From NCBI GenBank assembly GCA_900550775.1, contig URTH01000015.1, forward strand, positions 1 through 17,540: DNA of 17,540 nucleotides, written 5' to 3'. This document shows positions 9,306 through 16,664 of the stretch, in pieces. Each line of letters starts with the position of its first letter. Within the stretch, counting starts at the first letter, position 1. The position numbers and the translations under genes were made by a program. The notes below the pieces were generated by a model. That model was not told the origin of the DNA. It did not search any database and saw nothing but the letters and a program-made list of their open reading frames with translations. The DNA is from an uncultured Eubacteriales bacterium. Its GTDB lineage: Bacteria > Bacillota > Clostridia > Monoglobales > Monoglobaceae.

Positions 9306-10961
9306 CTACTGCAAATATGTCAGGGCCCGGCAAAGCATCGCTGCCGCCTCAGCCCGCGTTGTCAGGTCTTGGGGTGAAAACAAATTTTCATATCCGGTAA
9401 TGATGCCGGCATCTGCCAGCGCGGCTACCGCCTCACGGGCATACGCCGCGATCTGATCCTGATCCGCAAACGCCGCGGTACCGCTCAGCACAATTTCGCG
9501 TGCCGAAAGCATCCGATACAGCATCACCGCCGCGTCCTGACGGGTGATCTCATCCTGCGGATAAAACGCGCCGTCATAGCCGCGGATGATTTCCGCATTG
9601 GCGCAGCGGAACACAAAAGGCGCAAACCAGTCAGAGTCCGTAACATCCGAAAACGGGTATGCGTCATCGCCTCTAAGTCCGATACTTTGCGCGATCAGCT
9701 TTGCAAACTCCGCACGGGTGACGGTCGTATCGGGACGAAAACTTCCGTCCTCATAACCGGCAATGATCCCGGCCTCGCTCAGCTGCTCTACCATGTCACG
9801 GCTCCAATGAAAGGTCATGTCCGTATAGCGCGGTGCGGCATCGATTTCTCCGGCGGTCTCTGCGTCCACCGCAAAGCTGCCGCCCGTACCGCCGCTGCCG
9901 CCGCTTACGCCGCCGGGTCGGCTGCTGCCGCCGCCACCGCCGCTGCCGCCGCCTGTGCTGCCGTCCGAAAGGCTTTGTGCCTCGGCAATCGCCTGCTCGT
10001 AGGCCGGCCGAATGGCGTCAAAGCGCTGCACATTGGCACGGTACAGCGCCTTCATGGCGTAGTCTTTTTTATAGGTAGAATCCAGGTTCTCATAAGCCGA
10101 CAAATCCAGGCCGGCCACCCGGTAGTGCTTGTATACGGCATCGCGCACCCCGATATGATCCGTGGCTGCCCTCAGCTTTGCCAAAAACAGATTCTGCATA
10201 TAGACATTGCCAAAGGAATCCCCGGTAAAGTCCGCCGCTTTTAAAAGGCCAAGAAGCTCCTTTTCCACCGCCGCGTCCAGATTTTTATAATCTGCCGGGT
10301 CTGAAATCTGTCCCGGGACATAGCGTTCAATGACAGCGGTCAGCGTTTCACCCTGCTTAATCTCTGCCGCGGCAAGCGCCTGGTTTAAGGTGTCCATCAT
10401 GGAATCAAACACGTAGCCGCCGCCGGGGCGCCGCCCTGTCAAAATGGCGGCAATCTCACCGCCGCGGGCTTCAAACAATGCCGCATCGATGCCCAGCGTC
10501 TCCATATGATTGGAGAGAACTGTCTGCACCTCTGCCGCGCTGCGGCTCGCGTTGACCGCGTCCACAACTTTCTCGGTCTGGCTGCGGTTAATATAGGAAA
10601 AAACAGCGGTCGCCGTCTTTTTGCCGCTGGTGGCGGTAACCTCATAAATACCGCCGGGCATCGCATCGGGCAGCTGAAGCTTCTTTTCAAAGGTCCCGTC
10701 TGCCAAAGGTGCGGTCACGGTCAGCAGCGCCGTCTGATCTGTAAGGCTCGCCTCGGTGACGGTATCTCCCTTACGGGCAACCGACAGATAAACGGTCAGC
10801 GCACGCAAATCTGTTGTACCCGAGACAGTCAGCCGCTGAGAAGCCGTGTCAAAATAGGCCGAGACAGACAACGCCTCTTGTGCGGTCTCCTGTGCCGACG
10901 CACAGACAGATACGGCGGCCGCCGTCACCATCGCCGCACAACATAGTCTTTTCATGTTCAT
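9306..10961 (-). CDS. SLH-domain surface-anchored protein
   Basis: The start is the ATG at 10961, with AGGAGG 8 nt upstream; an in-frame ATG at 11024 has no such site and lies in the leader. The product is 551 residues. It has a signal peptide at 1-23 (ending CASAQE), an Ig-like beta domain at about 28-125, a mainly helical region at about 128-330, and a Gly/Ser-rich linker at about 335-362. Three SLH domains follow at about 380-427, 436-487 and 497-548. SLH domains bind pyruvylated secondary cell-wall polymers through a TRAE motif, seen here as TRAE in repeats 1 and 3 and degraded to TRQD in repeat 2. The protein should sit on the outer face of the wall with its Ig and helical parts exposed. 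It is the first gene of the leftward operon, about 138 nt from the predicted transcription start. The helical region is not recognised. Confidence 0.9.
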   Translation of the reverse strand: MNMKRLCCAAMVTAAAVSVCASAQETAQEALSVSAYFDTASQRLTVSGTTDLRALTVYLSVARKGDTVTEASLTDQTALLTVTAPLADGTFEKKLQLPDAMPGGIYEVTATSGKKTATAVFSYINRSQTEKVVDAVNASRSAAEVQTVLSNHMETLGIDAALFEARGGEIAAILTGRRPGGGYVFDSMMDTLNQALAAAEIKQGETLTAVIERYVPGQISDPADYKNLDAAVEKELLGLLKAADFTGDSFGNVYMQNLFLAKLRAATDHIGVRDAVYKHYRVAGLDLSAYENLDSTYKKDYAMKALYRANVQRFDAIRPAYEQAIAEAQSLSDGSTGGGSGGGGGSSRPGGVSGGSGGTGGSFAVDAETAGEIDAAPRYTDMTFHWSRDMVEQLSEAGIIAGYEDGSFRPDTTVTRAEFAKLIAQSIGLRGDDAYPFSDVTDSDWFAPFVFRCANAEIIRGYDGAFYPQDEITRQDAAVMLYRMLSAREIVLSGTAAFADQDQIAAYAREAVAALADAGIITGYENLFSPQDLTTRAEAAAMLCRALTYLQ

Positions 10962-11099
10962 AAGGATTTCCTCCTGCATTAAGATAGCTGAAAAATGAGA
11001 ATGTGAATGATATACCATCGGCAACCGGGAACAGCCGTGTCCCCGATCCGACCCGTATGACGGCCTGTCTGTTTCGACAGATCCGCCAATTGTTTTACA
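10962..11099 (-). other. Leader of the surface-protein/lyase operon
   Basis: This stretch lies between the predicted leftward transcription start (about 11099) and the ATG at 10961. It carries AGGAGG just before the start and two small hairpins. One is CTGTC/GACAG around TGTTTC near 11066-11081. The other is near 11024-11042 and pairs GGG-ACA with TGT-CCC, with one bulge. No U-tract follows either stem, and I do not recognise a riboswitch. It contains no credible gene. Confidence 0.4.
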
Positions 11100-11105
11100 G
11101 TTTCT

Positions 11106-11135
11106 ATTATACTTGTCTCCCTTTTAGAATGTAAA
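11106..11135 (-). promoter_or_regulatory. Leftward sigma-A promoter of the surface-protein/lyase operon
   Basis: Read on the minus strand: -35 TTTACA (11135-11130), 18 nt spacer, -10 TATAAT (11111-11106). The -10 is a perfect consensus and the -35 differs from TTGACA at one base. The -35 is embedded in TTTACATTCTAA and the -10 in TATAATAGAA, and both extended blocks recur in the facing promoter. The predicted start of transcription is near 11099. Confidence 0.8.
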
Positions 11136-11263
11136 TAGCTTTTTTATGGATCCGCATGTCGATTTTTTCAACTCTGTCCATGTTTTCCCTGATTTTTGGG
11201 GTTCTGGCCTTCTATTTTAAAAAACCGACATGCATTTTGGAGAAATCGAAATTTACATTCTAA
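11124..11263. repeat. Outer inverted repeat carrying both -35 regions
   Basis: TTAGAATGTAAAT (11124-11136) and ATTTACATTCTAA (11251-11263) are perfect 13-base reverse complements, centred at 11193.5. Each arm covers the -35 hexamer of one divergent promoter plus the six bases downstream of it. Identity extending past the hexamer suggests more than RNA polymerase contact, for example a regulator site overlapping or abutting the -35. Confidence 0.85.
11154..11233. promoter_or_regulatory. Inner inverted repeat: paired candidate activator sites
   Basis: GCATGTCGATTTTTT (11154-11168) and AAAAAACCGACATGC (11219-11233) are reverse complements except at one base. They share the centre 11193.5 with the outer repeat. 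In each direction the site AAAAAAYCGACATGC lies exactly 18 nt upstream of the -35 hexamer, a distance suited to a class-I/II activator such as an AraC-type protein. A second A-rich segment 22-23 bp closer to each promoter (minus-strand A6 at 11145-11140; AGAAAT at 11241) could be a second half-site. The 17-nt segments between the outer and inner arms are not conserved, which argues for selection on the blocks. Assigning the local AraC regulator is inference. Confidence 0.7.
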
Positions 11264-11280
11264 GGATCGGATGCTACAAT
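11252..11280 (+). promoter_or_regulatory. Rightward sigma-A promoter of the ABC importer operon
   Basis: -35 TTTACA (11252-11257), 17 nt spacer, -10 TACAAT (11275-11280), with an extended -10 TGC immediately before it (11272-11274). The predicted transcription start is near 11287, giving a leader of about 120 nt before the ATG at 11408. It shares TTTACATTCTAA and TAYAATAGAA with the leftward promoter. Confidence 0.82.
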
Positions 11281-11286
11281 AGAATT

Positions 11287-11407
11287 GTGAATGTGAAACC
11301 AAAGGCAGGCTTTTTTTAGCCCTGTCGGGGACGGACGCATCGGTCTTTCCCTGCGGCCCGTAGAGGAAAGCAATTGGTGATTAAAAAGTGAAAATAGGAG
11401 GAAAACC
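11287..11407 (+). other. Leader of the ABC importer operon
   Basis: It holds a possible hairpin at 11328-11351 (GGGACGGAC against GTCTTTCCC around GCATCG, with one mismatch and one G-U pair) and ends in AGGAGG (11396-11401), 6 nt before the start codon. No U-tract follows the hairpin and no known riboswitch class is evident. It contains no credible gene. Confidence 0.4.
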
Positions 11408-13045
11408 ATGAAAACGCTATCTAAGAAAAAGAGCTTGTTGACTGCCGCAGCGCTGACCGCCTCTCTGGCGCTGACCGCCTGCGGAACCGATACAAAAACC
11501 AAGGCCAGTGACCCCACCGCCTTAGACCAGGTAACCACGCCGGACACCTATCCCATTGAGACCGATGTGACCTTGCGCTACTGGATGCAGCTTCCGGCAC
11601 AGGTTTCCGCGCAGGCCACCAGCATGAACGACACCGAGCTTAGCAAGTACCTCGCCGAGGAAACCGGCATCAAGGTCTCCTTTGAGCACCCGGTAGCCGG
11701 TCAGGAGGCCGCCGCATTTAACATTTTGCAGGCATCGGGCGATGCACCCGATATCATTGAATGGAGCTGGGCGGAATATCCCGGCGGTCCGCAGGGCGCG
11801 ATCAACGACAAGCTGATTATCCCCTTGGATTCCTACATTGAAAAGGTATCCCCCAACCTCAAGTCGCTGCTCGAGGAGAATCCGGAATGGAAAAAATCGA
11901 TCACAAGCAGCGAGGGACATATCTATGAATATCCGTTTATTAAGGACAATCCAACCCTTTTGACCTACATGACCTACACGGTTCGGCAGGATCTTTTGGA
12001 CCGTGCCGGGCTGTCTGCGCCGGTAACCTTTGAGGACTGGGAAACCATGTTGTACAAATTTAAAGACATGGGCATAGCTTCTCCGATCTCCCTGCGGCTG
12101 ACCAACTTCTATCTGCAATACTGCTCGCCCTTTACCTCCAAATTCGGCATTGTGGGCGGCTGGTATCAGAAAAACGGCAAGGTACAGTTCGGCCCGGCAC
12201 AGGAGGAATTCGGCGACTATATCAAAATGCTCAAACGCTGGTATGACGACGGCATTTTAGACCGTGAATTTGCGGACATTACGCCCAACCGTATCACTGC
12301 CGGTGTCACCAACGGCAACATCGGTTCGCTGTACTGCAGCGTCGGCGGAGAGCTGGGCAACTATCTGAGCGCCCTACCGGCAGGCAGCAGCATCAAGCTT
12401 TCGCCGGTAACCGTGCCCGTAGAACGCGTCGGCGAGACGCCCATGTGGGGTCAAAAGGACTACCCGGTGGTTGACTGCGCCGCCATTTCTTATGATTCCA
12501 AGCACAAAGAGCTGGCCGCAAGATTCCTAGATTACGGCTACTCCGAAAAAGGAGAACTGACGTATAACTTTGGCCGCGAGAATGTCTCTTATACCTATCA
12601 GGACAGCGACAGAGGCAGCCATCTTCCGACCTACACCGCTCAGGTAACCGACAAAAACGCCAACGGCGGCCTGTCGCTGGCACAGGGCATTGCAAAGTAC
12701 GCAAGAGCATGTTATAGCGGTCCCTTTGTACAGGATCTGGGATATCTCTACCAGTACTACACCCGTCCGGAGCAACAGGCAGCCTTTGATGTCTGGGGTT
12801 CGGACGCACTCAACTACAAGCTCCCCAAAAACTTAATCTACGAAGGGGACGAGGAGAGCCGCTTTAAAGACATCATGACCGCCGTAGATACCTATCGGGA
12901 AGAAAGTCTTGCAAAATTCATTGCCGGAAAAACGGACATCGGTCAGCTGGATAACTATTTTGCACAGCTGAAATCCCTTGGTATTGACGAAGCCATTTCG
13001 ATTCAGCAAAAGGCCTATGACCGGTATCAGAGCTTAGCGGATTAG
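11408..13045 (+). CDS. ABC importer solute-binding lipoprotein (LplA-like, CUT1 type)
   Basis: This is a 545-residue extracellular solute-binding protein. The start is well supported: AGGAGG 6 nt upstream, then a charged N-terminus (MKTLSKKKS) and a lipoprotein signal with lipobox LTAC, so Cys25 would be lipidated and the protein tethered outside the membrane. The body has features of the large Bacillota family-1 carbohydrate-binding proteins: YPIETDVTLRYWM after the tether, a LAEETGIKVSFEHP strand, ASGDAPDIIEW, and a C-terminal EAISIQQKAYDRY helix. The C-terminal half matches the second binding protein at 15072-16664 closely (GPFVQD, the YLYQYY/YLEQYY pair, DYGYSE, AYDRY). It is the first gene of the importer operon, with two permeases downstream. 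The ligand is probably an oligosaccharide released by the neighbouring lyase; this comes from context, not from binding residues. Confidence 0.93.
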   Translation: MKTLSKKKSLLTAAALTASLALTACGTDTKTKASDPTALDQVTTPDTYPIETDVTLRYWMQLPAQVSAQATSMNDTELSKYLAEETGIKVSFEHPVAGQEAAAFNILQASGDAPDIIEWSWAEYPGGPQGAINDKLIIPLDSYIEKVSPNLKSLLEENPEWKKSITSSEGHIYEYPFIKDNPTLLTYMTYTVRQDLLDRAGLSAPVTFEDWETMLYKFKDMGIASPISLRLTNFYLQYCSPFTSKFGIVGGWYQKNGKVQFGPAQEEFGDYIKMLKRWYDDGILDREFADITPNRITAGVTNGNIGSLYCSVGGELGNYLSALPAGSSIKLSPVTVPVERVGETPMWGQKDYPVVDCAAISYDSKHKELAARFLDYGYSEKGELTYNFGRENVSYTYQDSDRGSHLPTYTAQVTDKNANGGLSLAQGIAKYARACYSGPFVQDLGYLYQYYTRPEQQAAFDVWGSDALNYKLPKNLIYEGDEESRFKDIMTAVDTYREESLAKFIAGKTDIGQLDNYFAQLKSLGIDEAISIQQKAYDRYQSLAD

Positions 13046-13067
13046 ACTTTCGCAGCCGATTAGACTT
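13040..13067 (+). repeat. Short direct repeat at the end of the binding-protein gene
   Basis: GATTAGACTT occurs at 13040-13049, spanning the TAG stop codon, and again at 13058-13067, 18 bp later. It looks like a small local duplication that placed a second copy of the gene end in the spacer. No function is apparent. Confidence 0.5.
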
Positions 13068-13074
13068 GTGGGAC

Positions 13075-13106
13075 ACGGGCCGTTTTGGACTACCAAAGCG
13101 GCCCGT
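13075..13106 (+). other. Strong intercistronic hairpin between binding protein and permease genes
   Basis: ACGGGCCGTTTTGG (13075-13088) pairs along all 14 positions with CCAAAGCGGCCCGT (13093-13106), including one G-U pair, around the tetraloop ACTA. No U-tract follows (CATCCGCGG), so it is not a normal intrinsic terminator. It most likely protects the 3' end of the binding-protein mRNA or partly limits read-through, so that more binding protein than permease is made. This arrangement is known from other binding-protein operons. Confidence 0.75.
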
Positions 13107-13133
13107 CATCCGCGGAAAGGACTCGATGACAGT

Positions 13134-14093
13134 ATGAACCCAAAACCAATGACACGCCCCGCAAACGCCGGGGCCGCCGCACGGGGCGGCCGGCTGCGCA
13201 GCGATCTGCGCCGCAATTACAGTCTGTACCTGATGGTGCTTCCCGTGCTGGCCTTTTACTTATATTTTTGCTACAAGCCCATGTACGGAATCCTGATTGC
13301 CTTTCAGGATTTTAACTTTAAAGAGGGCATCTCCGGCAGTACCTGGGTCGGGCTGAAAAACTTTGAACGCTTTTTTTCCGACCCGTACTTTAACCGCAAT
13401 ATTGTCAACACCGTTGTCATCAGTGCGGCCAGCATTATCTTCGGATTTCCGGCGCCCATTTTGTTTGCCCTTCTCATGAACGAGATTGAAAAAAAGTGGT
13501 TTTTAAAAACTGTTCAGACCATCACCTACCTGCCGTATTTTATCTCGCTGGTGGTCATCTGCAGTATGGTGAAAAACTTTGTGGCGCCCGACGGACTGAT
13601 TAACGGTCTTGTTGCCGCGCTTTCCGGCAGCGCCCCCGGCGAATCCTTGCTGGATAAGCCGCAGCTTTTTACCGCCATCTATGTACTCTCTGACATCTGG
13701 CAAAATGTCGGCTGGGGCTCGATCATTTATTTGGCTACCTTGGCCGGTGTCGACGCCGAGCTTTACGAGGCCGCAACCATTGACGGCGCCGGACGTCTGA
13801 AGCAGACCATCCATGTGACGATTCCCTCGATCATGCCCACCATTGTCATTTTGTTCATTCTGCGGCTGGGCGGCATCTTAAACGTGGGTTATGAAAAGAT
13901 CATGCTGCTGACCAACGCCTATAATGCCGAAACCTCCGAGGTTTTGTCCTATTATGTATATAAAAAGGGCATCATGGGGACGGAATACGGACTTTCCACC
14001 GCAGCCGGCGTGTTTAATTCGGTCATCAACTTTGTGTTTCTTATCGCCACCAACGCCTTAAGCCGCAAGCTGAACGAAACCAGCTTGTGGTAA
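13134..14093 (+). CDS. ABC importer permease, LplB family
   Basis: This 319-residue inner-membrane permease has the LplB-type opening: a basic, Ala/Gly-rich cytoplasmic N-terminus (RRNYSLYLMVLPV), then FCYKPMYGILIAFQDFNF and a WVGLKNFERFF segment before the first periphery helix. About six membrane segments are visible. The EAA loop that docks with the ATPase is intact at about residues 212-231 (EAATIDGAGRLKQTIHVTIP). I chose the ATG at 13134; the in-frame ATG at 13068 falls upstream of and into the intercistronic hairpin. The nearest ribosome site (GGAAAGG, ending 13120) is 13 nt away, unusually far, and a three-codon ATG ACA GTA TGA frame at 13126 sits between, its stop overlapping this start. 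With the next gene it should form the heterodimeric channel for the binding protein upstream. Confidence 0.93.
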   Translation: MNPKPMTRPANAGAAARGGRLRSDLRRNYSLYLMVLPVLAFYLYFCYKPMYGILIAFQDFNFKEGISGSTWVGLKNFERFFSDPYFNRNIVNTVVISAASIIFGFPAPILFALLMNEIEKKWFLKTVQTITYLPYFISLVVICSMVKNFVAPDGLINGLVAALSGSAPGESLLDKPQLFTAIYVLSDIWQNVGWGSIIYLATLAGVDAELYEAATIDGAGRLKQTIHVTIPSIMPTIVILFILRLGGILNVGYEKIMLLTNAYNAETSEVLSYYVYKKGIMGTEYGLSTAAGVFNSVINFVFLIATNALSRKLNETSLW

Positions 14094-14121
14094 ATCACCC
14101 CCGGAAAGGAGTCCTATCCCT

Positions 14122-15012
14122 ATGATTGTACAAAAAAAGACGCCGTCACGGCTGATATTTCAGGTCTTTAACGTCCTTTTTATGCTATTGATGATTGCGA
14201 TCACGCTCTATCCGCTTTTGTATGTGGTCTTTGCCTCGCTAAGTGACACCAACGAGCTGCTCCGGCTGGGCGGCAGACCGCTTTGGGCGCCGCTTGGCTT
14301 TAATCTGAACGCCTATCGGATGGCGCTGCAAAACCCCAGTGTGGCAACGGGCTACCGCAACACGCTCTTTATTGTTGCGGTCGGTACGTTAGTCAGTCTT
14401 GCCCTGACCGCGATGGGCGCCTACTTCCTGTCGCGAAAGAACGTTCTGCTGCAAAGGGGCATCACCATTTTGATTATGTTTACCATGTTTTTTAGCGGCG
14501 GTCTGATTCCCTTTTACATCGCCGTCCGCGACATTCACCTAACAGGAAGTCTTTGGTCGCTGATTCTCCCCACCGCGATCAACACCTATAACATGATTAT
14601 TCTGCGTACGGCGTTTGCCGCTATCCCGGACAGTCTGGAGGAGAGCGCACGCATTGACGGTGCCGGACACATGGTGATTCTGTTTCGCATCATTTTGCCG
14701 CTGGCAAAAGCCACGCTGGCCGTTGTTGCACTCTACTATGCCGTCGGCATCTGGAATTCCTGGTTTAACGCCTCCCTCTTCTTGCAGGGACAGGCGGACA
14801 AATGGCCGCTGCAGCTGGTTCTTCGTCAGATTTTGATCGTCAACGATACCAATTCGATGACCACCGGCGCAGCCATGGGCGACCGCGAGGCCATCGGAGA
14901 ATCCATCAAGTATGCCATTATCGTGATTTCGACCCTGCCGATTCTTTGTATCTATCCCTTTGTACAAAAATACTTTGTAAAAGGCGTGATGATCGGCGCA
15001 GTAAAGGGCTAG
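14122..15012 (+). CDS. ABC importer permease, YtcP/LplC (MalG-like) family
   Basis: This 296-residue permease is the second half of the channel. It opens with a short basic cytoplasmic tail (MIVQKKTPSR), a first helix (VFNVLFMLLMIAITLYPLLYVVFASLS), and the family's NTLFIVAVGTLVSLALTAMGAYFLSRK segment. The ATPase-docking EAA loop is at about 173-192 (EESARIDGAGHM and the following IILP). It ends in the typical YFVKGVMIGAVKG. The ribosome site GGAAAGGAG ends at 14111, 10 nt before the ATG, and the gene follows the first permease by 28 bp. No ATP-binding subunit follows: the operon ends in a terminator. As in many CUT1 importers of Bacillota, a shared MsmX/MsmK-type ATPase encoded elsewhere is the likely energiser. 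Confidence 0.94.
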   Translation: MIVQKKTPSRLIFQVFNVLFMLLMIAITLYPLLYVVFASLSDTNELLRLGGRPLWAPLGFNLNAYRMALQNPSVATGYRNTLFIVAVGTLVSLALTAMGAYFLSRKNVLLQRGITILIMFTMFFSGGLIPFYIAVRDIHLTGSLWSLILPTAINTYNMIILRTAFAAIPDSLEESARIDGAGHMVILFRIILPLAKATLAVVALYYAVGIWNSWFNASLFLQGQADKWPLQLVLRQILIVNDTNSMTTGAAMGDREAIGESIKYAIIVISTLPILCIYPFVQKYFVKGVMIGAVKG

Positions 15013-15027
15013 AGAAAGCTGACTTTA

Positions 15028-15066
15028 AAAAATGCCCTCTTGCCGCATTGGCAAGAGGGCATTTTT
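15028..15066. terminator. Bidirectional intrinsic terminator between convergent operons
   Basis: A perfect 17-bp stem, 15028-15044 with 15050-15066, encloses the loop GCATT. Its GC core is TGCCCTCTTGCC, with A5/T5 ends that give a U-tract in either direction. It lies 15 bp after the permease stop and 5 bp before the stop of the convergent binding-protein gene, so it should end both transcripts. Confidence 0.95.
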
Positions 15067-15071
15067 GATTT

Positions 15072-16664
15072 TCACTTTTTCATACTGCGTTCCAAATACC
15101 GATCGTAGGCGGCCTGTTTAATGGAAATCGCCTCCTCGACGCCAAGCGCCTTTAAAGTGCTGTAATAGTCGTCCAGCGCCGCGGCATCCACCCCGGAAAC
15201 AATCAGATCATAGATGGCCTCTCCCAGGTATGCGTCCGCATCCTGCACAATACGGTTCAGCCGTTTGCCCTCCTCCTCGGTAAGGGCCAAAAGCGGAACC
15301 AGATGCTGCCGCGCGTCGGTCTCGCCCCACACCTCCAACGCCTGTTTCTGCTCCGGCAGCTGGTAATACTGCTCCAGATAGCGCATATCCTGTACAAAAG
15401 GGCCAAATGAACTGCCGCGGGTATATTGCTTCAGCGCGGCAGCCAGGGACGATGCGCCGGAAGCCCGATAATCCGTGACCCGCTCCGTATAGGTGGGATA
15501 GCCGTCAATCATGGCATAGGTATCACCAAGATTGCCGAAATTGTAAAACATATGCCCTTCTTCACTGTACCCGTAATCCAAAAACCGCGCCGCAATCTCC
15601 GGATTTTTGCACTGCGTGGTGATGACCGTCCCCAGCCCGTAGCAGCGAAGCTCCTTGCCGCCGCCCATAGATCGCTGCCCTCTCTGCGGCGCGGCGTACT
15701 TCACGGGCGCAAACTTCACATTGGGCGCATGTTCTGCAAGATAAGGAATCCAACGGCCAAAATAGCCGCCGGCGTTTGCCGTAACCGCTCCGATCTGACA
15801 GCTTTGCACCAGTTCCTGAATCCGCCGATCCAGATCCTGATCGTAAAACAACGGGTCAATCAACCCTCTTTGATACCAATCGGCGATCTTTCGGATATAA
15901 TCCGCAAATTCCGGCCGATACTCGCCATACTGAATCTTGCCGTCCTCTACATAAAAATCACTCATAATCCCAAACGCGCCGATGATCGGATTGATAATGC
16001 GATAGTACCGCTCCATATTGTTAAAGCCGTAACTCATCGGCACACTGAGTCCGGCCTCGGAAAAGGCGGTCAATACCGTCTCCCATTCCCCAACCGTCTC
16101 CGGCAGAGGAAGTCCGCGCTCGTCCAGCAAATCCTTTCGCACCATGGTACCCATGTAGCCGGTCATCTTCTCATCCTCCCGGACAAAGGGATACATATAA
16201 TAGCTTCCGTCATAGGTGCGCAGCTGAACGGCAATATCCGGATTTTCCTCCAGATAGGCGCGCAGATTCGGCGAATCCGACTCAATCAGCTGATTAAGCG
16301 GCAGAATCACCTGATCCGAAATCAGGCTCCCGACCGCGCCTCTGGTGTAATAGTTCCAATCACTCTCCATCAAATCGGGCAGCTCGTCCGATGCAATCAT
16401 CAAATCCAGATAACTGTACGGACTGCCGTAGGGCTGAATAAAATTGATCTTGACCCCCGTTGCCGTCTCCAGGCTCTTTTTTAAGGGCAGATCATTGTAG
16501 GCATAGGGAACAATGCTCTCCGCCAGGTAATAGGACAACTCCACCTCGGTATTGAGGGGATATGCCGCCTCCGCCGCCGGTGCCGTTTGGCTCTCTTCGC
16601 TGCCGCAGCCGGTCAGTCCCAGGCTCACCGCCAAGAGCAGCGTACAGACGGTTCGTCTTTTCAA
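15072..16664 (-). CDS. Second solute-binding lipoprotein, no permease of its own, coupled to the regulator gene
   Basis: This 530-residue solute-binding protein starts at the TTG at 16664. The lipoprotein signal MKRRTVCTLLLAVSLGLTGC gives lipobox LTGC with Cys20. It is a clear paralogue of the protein at 11408-13045: both have YPLNTEVELSYY/YPIETDVTLRYW after the tether, a DYGYSE-x-G motif, a GPFVQD segment followed by YLEQYY/YLYQYY, and a final EAISIKQAAYDRY helix. The start codon overlaps the stop of the upstream regulator gene (TTGA), and the ribosome site AGGGG lies inside that gene. The pair is therefore probably translated together. It may supply an alternative ligand to the same importer, or act as the sugar sensor of a membrane-bound regulator. 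Both ideas are inference. Which ligand it binds cannot be told. Confidence 0.92.
   Translation of the reverse strand: MKRRTVCTLLLAVSLGLTGCGSEESQTAPAAEAAYPLNTEVELSYYLAESIVPYAYNDLPLKKSLETATGVKINFIQPYGSPYSYLDLMIASDELPDLMESDWNYYTRGAVGSLISDQVILPLNQLIESDSPNLRAYLEENPDIAVQLRTYDGSYYMYPFVREDEKMTGYMGTMVRKDLLDERGLPLPETVGEWETVLTAFSEAGLSVPMSYGFNNMERYYRIINPIIGAFGIMSDFYVEDGKIQYGEYRPEFADYIRKIADWYQRGLIDPLFYDQDLDRRIQELVQSCQIGAVTANAGGYFGRWIPYLAEHAPNVKFAPVKYAAPQRGQRSMGGGKELRCYGLGTVITTQCKNPEIAARFLDYGYSEEGHMFYNFGNLGDTYAMIDGYPTYTERVTDYRASGASSLAAALKQYTRGSSFGPFVQDMRYLEQYYQLPEQKQALEVWGETDARQHLVPLLALTEEEGKRLNRIVQDADAYLGEAIYDLIVSGVDAAALDDYYSTLKALGVEEAISIKQAAYDRYLERSMKK

Noticed and set aside
9885..9960. GC-rich repetitive stretch, possible DNA repeat array
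   Set aside because: It encodes the Gly/Ser-rich linker of the SLH protein; the repetition is at the level of glycine codons and is normal for such linkers.
11024..11026. Upstream in-frame ATG for the SLH protein, and likewise 6671 for the lyase and 13068 for the permease
   Set aside because: Each would add an N-terminus without a ribosome site ahead of a clear signal peptide or membrane start. The downstream ATGs are better supported for the first two by AGGAGG sites.
10962..11407. Possible riboswitches in the two leaders
   Set aside because: Only small imperfect hairpins are present, with no U-tract or conserved aptamer core that I can recognise.
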